A stretch of 17,193 nt of DNA. Source: Coemansia sp. RSA 1804 (lineage: Eukaryota; Kickxellomycota; Kickxellomycetes; Kickxellales; Kickxellaceae). The notes beneath the pieces were generated by a model. That model was not told the origin of the DNA. It saw only the letters and a program-made list of their open reading frames with translations, and ran no database searches. Every line of letters begins with the position of its first letter. Position 1 is the first letter of the stretch. A program made the position numbers and the translations under genes. Shown here piece by piece: positions 1 through 6,105 of the stretch. The stretch covers positions 1 to 17,193 of the forward strand of contig JANBTH010000447.1 of assembly GCA_027578815.1 (NCBI GenBank), in the 5' to 3' direction.

Positions 1-204
1 TATTGGCTGTGTTTTCCGCCCTTCCCTGTATGTCGACGACAGTCGTGCCGCTATCCGCACACCCTCGCCACGCAAACTCGGCGCCCACGACAGCGCAAAA
101 CCTGTAACCACCCGCTGCAAACAAGCACCTGTGGCCGGCACAAAAATCTCTTTTTTAACGCGTTTTTAGTTTTTTTGAAAAACAGTATTGGGCTTTCCTT
201 TCCA

Positions 205-215
205 CCCCCCCCCCC
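205..215. repeat. C11 homopolymer run
   Basis: Eleven C in a row in the non-coding flank. Runs of this kind are prone to length error in sequencing and to slippage in the cell, so the exact count should not be relied on. Confidence 0.9.
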
Positions 216-538
216 GCGCTCTTCACAGTCTGTCTATCAGATTGTTTGAAAGGCGGCGCCTGTTTTCTAGTGTCGTGTAAATAGAATATCTCGTAATGAG
301 GTGTCTTTTTGATGTTTTGTCATCGACACCACAAAACATGACAACCTTCTTGTGTGTCTGTCTATGCGAAAGGATAGAGATCGAATAAGCACACGAGCAG
401 CATGGCTGTTCTCCAAAAACAAAAAACAGCAGTAGTCTATTTCAGACTCCATTTCATTCATCTGCGCCATCTTCTTGGTTTTATTTTTGCGGGGGAAATG
501 CCAAATGCCGCACAAACAATTCGGCAAAAAGAAACCTT

Positions 539-597
539 CCCTGTTTTCCTTTTAAAAAACAGGGGTCCTGGAACCCGCTCTTTCCATTAAAGGAAAG
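539..597. repeat. Hairpin cluster downstream of the CDF gene
   Basis: Two clear inverted repeats stand side by side. CCCTGTTTT (539-547) pairs perfectly with AAAACAGGG (556-564) across an 8-base loop. CTTTCC (580-585) pairs with GGAAAG (592-597) across 6 bases. A weaker GGGT/ACCC pair (563-566 with 573-576) lies between them and competes with the end of the first stem. They lie about 210-270 bases past the CDF stop, so they could be in its 3' UTR or be a separate structured RNA. No function can be read from sequence alone. Confidence 0.6.
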
Positions 598-805
598 GAT
601 GTTGGGCAAGTGAGCGGATGCAACCATTGTGGCGGATCCGAATACGCCAACCTTTCTCGTTCAAACAACGGAACTCGGCTTGTCCGTTTTTGCCTTGTTT
701 TGTTTTGTTTGGTTTTGCAGGTGGTAATCATAAATCAAAAGGCGCTATGAGAATAAAGCAAGGGAACAAAGTCCGTGAGTTCTCTCTCCTCATTATTACT
801 GTAGC

Positions 806-2212
806 TCAGGCGCCGGCATTCTGATGCTCGGATCTGTGCGTCACCTCGTAGTCTACATGCACATGGCAGCGCCCAACCACCGGCATGCGCTCGTACTTTT
901 CCTGCAGCGACTCGGCCACATCGTGAAGCGTTACCAGCGTCGTCTCGGGCGCCATGACAATGTCAACCTCGACAAACAGATTGGCGCCCGAATGGTAGGC
1001 CACGACACGGTCGACCTTCTGGATGCGCGGATCGTGCGTGATCGCAGTATACGTGAGCACCTGCATCAGTTGCGGGTCGGCCCTGATCCCCACGATCAGC
1101 TTGATCTGCTCCCACGCCTCGTCGACCCACGACCGCAGGATCATCAGCGCAATGATCAGCGATCCAAGCGGATCCATCCACGCCATCATGTGCTTGCCCA
1201 CAATCGCCATGGTCAGACCAAACGCATTGACCATCACATCGTTCTTGTGGTCCGTCATAAGCACGTGCGCCGTGTGATACTCGCGCAGAGTGTAGCAGTA
1301 CAAGTATAGTGCGATCTTGGCCAGCAGCGCAGCAACCACGCAAATAACGTCGTAGATGGATAGTCTGTTTGGCGCTCGCTCGGCTGTAAGCAATGCGCTG
1401 ATGGACTCGACCAGCAGGGCAACGGAGAACGTGCCCATCAGCACTGCAAAGATGATAACGCCAATTGTTTCGAGCTTGAAGCGGCCCGACGGATAGAGCG
1501 AGAAGCGGTCGTGGCGTCTGGCAGCCATAGACGCAAGAAGCAGGATAACCGACGACAGCAGATCCATCGATGCCTCGCTCATCGTCGCGAACAGCGCAAG
1601 CGACCTGGACGATATCGCAGCGTACAGCTGCGCAATAACAACAAACACGTTGACAATTACCGATATGTAAACGGCTCGGTCGACTTGGCGCTGCTTGAGC
1701 CGGCGGTGCTCGTTCTGCAGCTCAAAGGCCACGTCAGTGTGGTTCTGGTTGACGCCCAGAAACCTTGATATCAGGTCGTTCTGCGCCTCGTAGAATGACG
1801 CCACGTGTCGGCCCTTTGTCTGCGAGATCTCCTTCAGCTCATCGTCGTTTATCTGTGCCTTGATGAACTTGGGAACAAGCATGGCTTCGGTTGCTGTGGT
1901 TGCTGTTGAGCTTGCCGACTCGCTTCCTCCGCATGAGCTGACTGCTCTCTGCTTCTGCTTTGCTGTGTGTGAGGCGGATGCGGATGCGGAGGTGGAGACG
2001 CTTGAGGCTCTTCCTGTTTCACCTTCTCCCTCGTCTGGTGCAGCGCTGCTCCGAGCTCTTCTGCGATCGCTTACTCCCATGGTGCCATAGTTCTCTGCCG
2101 ACGTATCTTGTCCTCCGCTTGTCTGTGCGTCTGAAGCATCCGACTGTGGTCTGGCCTTCTTCCCAGCCTTCTTGCTTGGCCTTTTTGTAGACTGCTGCTT
2201 GCTGCGCGTCAT
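806..2212 (-). CDS. Cation diffusion facilitator (CDF) metal transporter, Mn/Fe-like group
   Basis: A 468-aa membrane transporter that probably exports a divalent metal such as Mn2+ from the cytosol in exchange for protons. Counting from ATG 2212, residues 1-115 are basic and then Ser/Ala/Gly-rich without a clear domain. Six hydrophobic segments follow, at about 181-202, 204-230, 250-272, 286-308, 323-345 and 346-363. The loop after segment 2 carries YPSGRFKLETIG, typical of this family. The metal site reads E213-xxx-D217 in segment 2 and D321-HKN-D325 in segment 5. The cytosolic C-terminal domain spans about 375-457 and ends in HVHVDYE. The DxxxD pair in segment 5 matches the Mn/Fe groups (plant MTP8-11, yeast Mmt) rather than HxxxD zinc transporters, but the first residue in segment 2 is Glu instead of Asp. 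The frame is open upstream to a TGA at 2285-2287 but has no other ATG, so 2212 is the start unless an upstream exon exists. Membrane (vacuole, Golgi or mitochondrion) cannot be told. Confidence 0.93.
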   Translation of the reverse strand: MTRSKQQSTKRPSKKAGKKARPQSDASDAQTSGGQDTSAENYGTMGVSDRRRARSSAAPDEGEGETGRASSVSTSASASASHTAKQKQRAVSSCGGSESASSTATTATEAMLVPKFIKAQINDDELKEISQTKGRHVASFYEAQNDLISRFLGVNQNHTDVAFELQNEHRRLKQRQVDRAVYISVIVNVFVVIAQLYAAISSRSLALFATMSEASMDLLSSVILLLASMAARRHDRFSLYPSGRFKLETIGVIIFAVLMGTFSVALLVESISALLTAERAPNRLSIYDVICVVAALLAKIALYLYCYTLREYHTAHVLMTDHKNDVMVNAFGLTMAIVGKHMMAWMDPLGSLIIALMILRSWVDEAWEQIKLIVGIRADPQLMQVLTYTAITHDPRIQKVDRVVAYHSGANLFVEVDIVMAPETTLVTLHDVAESLQEKYERMPVVGRCHVHVDYEVTHRSEHQNAGA

Positions 2213-2859
2213 CAAAAGAAAAAAGTACACTGAAAAGATGAATGAAAAGAGTGAGGAAAGAAAAAGAGTACTTTGTCCAGCAGCTCAATAGATAATGCCA
2301 AGAGATGGAAGATAAAAAAGAAAAAGATAGCTGTTAGTATGCCAGAAAAGTAAACAACATAAAGGAAAAAGAAACACGACTTTTCAAAATCATTTTAGAT
2401 CCGCAAGGAGTGAAAAAGAAGACATTGTAGGAAAGATGAGACACAAGAGGGGGAGTGATGAGATAATTTTTTTCTCTCTCAGAAAAGAGGGTGGCAATTT
2501 TCTGACGAATCACCAGCAACTATGCTGGGTTCATCCGCTTGATGAACATCTCAGATCGACTGAAGATATTGGTAGCAAAAGATGGGTGTCTTTTGTTGGC
2601 GGTGGCTCAAAAGATACTCGCTGGTGAGGATTCAGATCACCTTACTTGCGTTAGTGCACTGAAGCAAAGTCTCTAATCAAATATAATCCCGGTCTGGTTG
2701 TGACGTTTGTTTTTCTGTAGCTGCTTTGGCGATTATATTTACAAAAAGCGAAAAAAAACGTAGGGGAAGAGTGCCTCCCTCGTCTGCGGCTGCTGCTGCT
2801 GCATACTTGGTCCCGCCACCAATACAAAAAAGATCCTGAAAAGGGAAAAAAAGGAGAGC
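2213..2859 (-). promoter_or_regulatory. Intergenic region with the CDF promoter and leader
   Basis: No gene is seen in these 647 bases. They separate the stop of the 203-aa gene from the start of the CDF gene, both on the minus strand. The 60 bases just upstream of ATG 2212 are pyrimidine-rich on the minus strand, as in many fungal leaders. They contain a splice-acceptor-like TTTTCAG ending at 2230 with CTCAC upstream. A donor-like GTAAG lies at 2645-2641. Whether a leader intron is really used is unknown. A perfect inverted repeat lies at 2529-2547, and a short CTG repeat lies near 2790-2802. Confidence 0.45.
2529..2547. repeat. Perfect 7-bp inverted repeat
   Basis: GTTCATC (2529-2535) and GATGAAC (2541-2547) are exact reverse complements around a 5-base spacer. 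It lies about 320 bp upstream of the CDF start codon. It could be a dimeric transcription-factor site or a small hairpin; nothing decides between them, and one repeat of this size may arise by chance. Confidence 0.5.
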
Positions 2860-3471
2860 TCATGAGCCGTCCACAAGAGAATGAACAGTGTCGTCATTTC
2901 CATGCATGCTGCCACCGTACAGTTTGCGGCGCAGATCAGCAAAGGTGCCCAGATGGCCTCCAGGAGCAGTGCACAGCGAAAGCGCGGAGGAGCCATCGTC
3001 GGTGTTATCGAATGCACCGTCGTCAAGCGGGTACTCGTCGTGGCTGCCAAGCGCTGCGGCGATGCTACTACTGTAGCTGTTGCATTCGTCGGCGCCAACG
3101 GCCTGCGCCAACGGGCTGTGTGGCGACATTAGCCCAGTATCTACCACGGCCGATCTCTCCCTGTCCGCAAACACCGAGAGCATGTCTACGCTGAGCGATG
3201 GCGCTGCCGACAATGGGCGCTGGCGCTGCCATGCTTCTCGCCGCCGTCTGCGCTGTTGGTCGCAGCCAGCTCCATCCCCGTCGATACTGTTGTCTGTGCA
3301 CCACGATGTGCCGCCTGCGATGATGGGAAATGTCGTTGTTATCGGCGTCATGCAGTGGTCGAACAGCTCGCTCAGGGCCTCGCGCTTGAGGTCGGGGTCC
3401 GTGCACTGCACTTCGATTCGGTTGTACATTGGCTGCAGCGACAGCGTGGACATGCTTTTTGTCGGCTTCAT
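2860..3471 (-). CDS. Unrecognised serine-rich protein, 203 aa
   Basis: I do not recognise this protein. It begins with a conserved-looking stretch (MYNRIEVQCTDPDLKREALSELFDHC, about residues 15-40), which would form one amphipathic helix. An Arg run follows at 74-78, then a Ser/Asp/Gly-rich and probably disordered middle, and a short C-terminal segment (TFADLRRKLYGG, about 176-187). There is no signal peptide or membrane segment. The start is supported by A at -3 and by an in-frame TAA at 3475-3477, nine bases upstream of it stands no other ATG. The leader is T-rich. Support for coding is moderate because the plus strand also has open frames across the same bases (for example 3080-3478), but those look like shadows of this GC-rich frame. 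It could be a regulator, or one exon of a larger gene. It stands alone, 630 bp from the CDF gene and 2.6 kb from MED14. Confidence 0.5.
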   Translation of the reverse strand: MKPTKSMSTLSLQPMYNRIEVQCTDPDLKREALSELFDHCMTPITTTFPIIAGGTSWCTDNSIDGDGAGCDQQRRRRREAWQRQRPLSAAPSLSVDMLSVFADRERSAVVDTGLMSPHSPLAQAVGADECNSYSSSIAAALGSHDEYPLDDGAFDNTDDGSSALSLCTAPGGHLGTFADLRRKLYGGSMHGNDDTVHSLVDGS

Positions 3472-3640
3472 ATTTTAAAAAAATTCAATCGATATTGCAG
3501 TTCTGAGACTATCTCTTGTTTGGCAATGGATAGGGGAGTGCTAGTTGGAGTAATGCTGAACAGAACGGACGGTATATGGGGTGAGGAGAAGAAAAGAGAG
3601 ATGGAGATAAAGGGAGAGGGAGGAAGCGATGCGCCTTGGT
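3472..3640 (-). promoter_or_regulatory. Pyrimidine-tract upstream region of the 203-aa gene
   Basis: Directly upstream of the start at 3471 the minus strand is T/A-rich. At about 3577-3628 the plus strand is almost pure purine (GGGGTGAGGAGAAGAAAAG and onward), so the minus strand has a long CT-rich tract about 105-155 bases before the ATG. CT-rich tracts near the transcription start are common in fungal promoters. That assignment is inference; no defined factor site is seen. Confidence 0.35.
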
Positions 3641-4613
3641 GACGAATATATGCTATTGGTATACAGGGCTTTGGACCGGAACAATGTCAGTAAATGCTAA
3701 GACAAAGGGCAGTAAGGGTCAAGACAGTGCAACCGACAGCGTACCAAAAGAGGGAAAAAGAAAATAACAGTAATCTTCAGACAAGGCCCAAGAATGAATG
3801 GAGAGAAGCTAGAAAAAAGAATCCAGTTGGAATAACAAAAAAACTCCCTTGAGCGGTTTTGTGCCAGCCAGATAAAGGGCCCTTTATAAAAAAATTCTAT
3901 CACAACACAAAATGAGGCTGTGACACACCAAAGAGCACATTTCGCTTGCTCGCTCGCTCACTCACTTCTTTCCATTCATTCGAAAAGAAAGGAACCCGCA
4001 ATCTGAACTGAACAATGCGACCAATATAACAGGAAGGTGCATTCTGAGGCTGAGGGGCATTACGAGATAGAGGAGGCCTGAATTGGTAAGCGCGCTGTTT
4101 TCTCTCTCTCTTTCTTCCTCGACATTCCTTCGCCACTGTGAAAAACAAGCAGCAAAGCAAAAGTCCACCACCGCATCTCTCTCCTGGCTGCATGCATGCA
4201 GGTAAGGGTCGCAGGGGAAGAAGAAGAAGGAAGAGAGAGCCACAGCCTTCCCCCCTACGCAGAGACAGGCTTTTTTTTGGGACTGAGTGGGGAAGTGTGG
4301 CAAAAGGGACCGCAAGGCAAGAAAAAAATTGACGGCTTTTTTTTCTCCTGGCAGCCAATGCGCAGAGAGCATGAAATGGTATCCATCACACAGAACAGCC
4401 TATTTCTTATGCGCACAGGCGCTTTGCTTAGCTTGTGGTGAGGATCATTGTCGCTCCGTCTGTCGTCCCGTACTTGCAGAAGCGATTTCTTGTAAAAAAA
4501 ATTTTTTTGCCTTTTTCGCGTGTGACGCGCGGCACTGTGAGCTTTGATGTTTATTCGAGCGCTCTCAGTGCCCCCTCCCATTCCCACATATCATTTGCCC
4601 GTGTTTTTGTTGT

Positions 4614-4631
4614 TGCTGCTGCTGCTGCTGC
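4614..4631. repeat. (TGC)6 trinucleotide repeat
   Basis: Six exact TGC units, preceded by two TGT units. It lies in non-coding sequence, so it is a plain microsatellite. The same motif is seen more briefly near 2790-2802. Confidence 0.9.
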
Positions 4632-4723
4632 ACAACAATCAGAAGCCGGGGGAGAGAAAGAGAAGAAAAGGAAGGAGGCTGCTGGACCAATTGCGACGAG
4701 GCCCAACAACGGTAGAAAGTAAT

Positions 4724-4768
4724 ATTGTCAATAATGTGCGCAATTGATTGACAATTTACCAGTCAATC
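4724..4768. repeat. Overlapping inverted repeats built on ATTGAC
   Basis: ATTGTCAAT (4724-4732) is the exact reverse complement of ATTGACAAT (4747-4755), with a 14-base spacer that itself holds the palindromes TGCGCA and CAATTG. The second arm also takes part in another perfect pair, GATTGAC (4746-4752) with GTCAATC (4762-4768). Thus three ATTGAC cores stand in alternating directions within 45 bp. This pattern suits a multi-site transcription-factor platform or alternative hairpins; the role is unknown. Confidence 0.65.
4740..4752 (+). repeat. First copy of 13-bp repeat GCAATTGATTGAC
   Basis: The 13-mer GCAATTGATTGAC occurs here and again at 5536-5548, in the same direction, 796 bp apart. 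A related TTGATTG occurs near 5224-5230. The core TGATTGAC resembles sites bound by TALE homeodomain proteins in animals, but use in this fungus is only a guess. Confidence 0.6.
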
Positions 4769-4946
4769 GGGGCGGACGGCAAACAAGAATCAAAGAAGAC
4801 GACGCTCGCTTTTGAGTAAACATCAAAGCAAAGAGTTGTCCGCCTTTATTCAGCAGCTCTCTCAATCACCCACGTTCTGCAACAGAACACCAACTGTAAC
4901 GCCTGGATCCGAAAAAGTTTGCTTTGGTTGTCATCCACCAGGATCA

Positions 4947-4973
4947 GCTTGGATCAAGCAGTCTCTATAAAAA
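4947..4973 (+). promoter_or_regulatory. Possible TATA box preceded by a small palindrome
   Basis: TATAAAAA at 4966-4973 is a full TATA-box match on the plus strand. Just before it, GCTTG (4947-4951) and CAAGC (4955-4959) form a 5-bp inverted repeat. No protein-coding frame follows on the plus strand, so if it works it would drive a non-coding transcript. T/A-rich intergenic DNA gives such matches by chance, hence the low confidence. Confidence 0.25.
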
Positions 4974-5377
4974 CACGCAGCCTTGTTTTGTTTTGCTTTG
5001 TTTTTTTGACAGATGCAGCAATTAATATAAACAGACTGAACTTGCAGTGGATGCAAGTATATAATACATGTCGGAACCGCCTTCTGTAAAAAGTATAGTA
5101 ATCCGTCCGGCCGAAAGAACAGTCTCTGTGTGTATGTGTTGCTTCTCGCCATACATTTGTTGTTTCTTTGCATGTTTTTAGAAACAACGATATCCCTAGG
5201 CCGCAGTGCATCTGATGCTAGCCATTGATTGCATCACATTGCATCTGGGCTGCTTCCGTATTCTCATTGTTTCTGCGCGCCAATGACCCACCAGATCTTT
5301 GTCAGTTTTCATTGATTTAATTCTGCTTGCAGATAGAGAATCGAGGAATATGAAATATAAAATTTTTTTAAATTGGA

Positions 5378-5399
5378 CGATTGAGATGAATCGATTGAG
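5378..5399. repeat. Paired CGATTGAG direct repeat
   Basis: CGATTGAG occurs at 5378-5385 and again at 5392-5399, a spacing of 14 bp. The first copy also forms a short inverted repeat, CGATT with AATCG (5378-5382 and 5389-5393). The unit shares GATTGA with the ATTGAC elements elsewhere in this intergenic region. Confidence 0.55.
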
Positions 5400-5535
5400 T
5401 GGGTAGTGAAAACTTTTCCCAGCTGTTTGGAAGCCGAGACTGGTTTGTTTCTGCATTTACTATGCCTTCTTCCGGACGCTACGCGCGCGAGACAGCCTTC
5501 GTAGCTGGAAAGCGCGTGTTCGAGTTTGGTTGGGT

Positions 5536-5548
5536 GCAATTGATTGAC
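5536..5548 (+). repeat. Second copy of 13-bp repeat GCAATTGATTGAC
   Basis: Exact copy of the 13-mer at 4740-4752. The flanks differ (TG follows here, AA there), so the match is limited to the element itself. Confidence 0.6.
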
Positions 5549-5912
5549 TGTTTGTTTTTGTCTATTGTTTAATACGGGGGACGTGCGGCTGTGTGCGATT
5601 TCTTCTTTCCCACTTGCGGCGGTTGCAAAGACTCTCGAGGTACGGCAGCGGTGATTTCGGTCATCCTGCTGATGCTCGGGGGGAATTGGGGGAGAAATCT
5701 CTCAAGCTTTCTTCTGCATTAACGCAATTGGAAGAGAAGGAATAACATCAGCCGTCTTGGGTCTACGCAGAGCACTCTCGCAATCTTCATAGTGTATATT
5801 CTGCATACCAGCGCGTCCCAGAGAGATAGGCGCGGGTGTTTAAATCCGTCTTTGGCGGAGGCAACTTCAATGGCTCGATCCCGCTGCTATTGCACGTTCA
5901 TATTCCTAGGCG

Positions 5913-5942
5913 GGCTGTAGCAACTATGTTGCCCTGACAGCC
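5913..5942 (-). repeat. Hairpin downstream of MED14
   Basis: GGCTGT (5913-5918) pairs with ACAGCC (5937-5942), and inside it GCAAC (5920-5924) pairs with GTTGC (5928-5932) across a 3-base loop. One unpaired base on one side faces four on the other. This gives 11 base pairs in 30 bases, about 160-190 bases past the MED14 stop. A GTCAC/GTGAC pair (5945-5949 with 5960-5964) follows at once. It may lie in the MED14 3' UTR. Confidence 0.55.
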
Positions 5943-6099
5943 ACGTCACTTCCATGAACGTGACAATTCCACCACACTTTTTCTTGTTTTTTTATTGCCA
6001 ACGGTTAAGGCTGGGGGATTAGCGATGAAAAATAACAATAATAATAAACACTGCTGATATTACCAGATAGGAAAAAAGGAAAAGAATAGAAATATATTT

Positions 6100-6105
6100 T
6101 TTATT
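6100..6105 (-). terminator. AATAAA poly(A) signal overlapping the MED14 stop codon
   Basis: On the minus strand the gene ends GGC AAA TAA AAA, so an exact AATAAA spans the stop codon. If this hexamer were used, the 3' UTR would be only some tens of bases long. A/T-rich sequence follows and may hold other signals, so use of this one is uncertain. Confidence 0.3.

Larger units (their letters stand above)
1..805. other. Non-coding flank downstream of the CDF gene
   Basis: I see no convincing gene in this stretch; the open frames on both strands are short (under 90 codons) and low in complexity. It is rich in T runs and holds a run of 11 C at 205-215, a possible 6-bp hairpin at 162-183, a hairpin cluster at 539-597 and a TTTTG-type simple repeat at about 693-717. 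The part next to 806 should hold the 3' UTR of the CDF gene, which is read right to left. No AATAAA is seen on that strand close to the stop; an AATAAT follows it within about 15 bases. Confidence 0.6.
3472..6100. other. 2.6 kb intergenic region without a convincing gene
   Basis: The longest open frames here (152 and 136 aa, minus strand, 3900-4372) are made of K/R/S/L-rich low-complexity sequence and overlap each other in different frames, so I do not call them genes. I looked for tRNA, 5S rRNA and U snRNA signatures and found none. What is present: CT/GA-rich tracts, CTCG/CTCA runs near 3945-3965, a TGCATGCA palindrome near 4190-4200, a CTG repeat at 4614-4631, ATTGAC-type repeats at 4724-4768 and 5536-5548, a TATAAAAA at 4966-4973, a 14-bp-spaced repeat at 5378-5399, and a hairpin at 5913-5942. 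The right part should hold the MED14 3' UTR. Confidence 0.55.

Noticed and set aside
2455..2563. Possible C/D box snoRNA (GTGATGA at 2455, CTGA at 2502, TTGATGA at 2540, CTGA at 2559)
   Set aside because: Box-like words are present, but there is no terminal stem, the C' box lacks the usual purine and the spacings are irregular.
2862..3642. Plus-strand open frames opposite the 203-aa gene
   Set aside because: Shorter or less protein-like than the minus frame, and spread over all three plus frames, as expected for shadows.
3900..4372. Minus-strand open frames of 152 and 136 codons
   Set aside because: Low-complexity translations from CT-rich DNA, overlapping in two frames, with no recognisable motif.
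5855..5905. tRNA T-arm-like sequence GGCTCGATCCC
   Set aside because: The flanking bases do not form a T-stem, the invariant TT is broken, and no anticodon or acceptor arm can be drawn.
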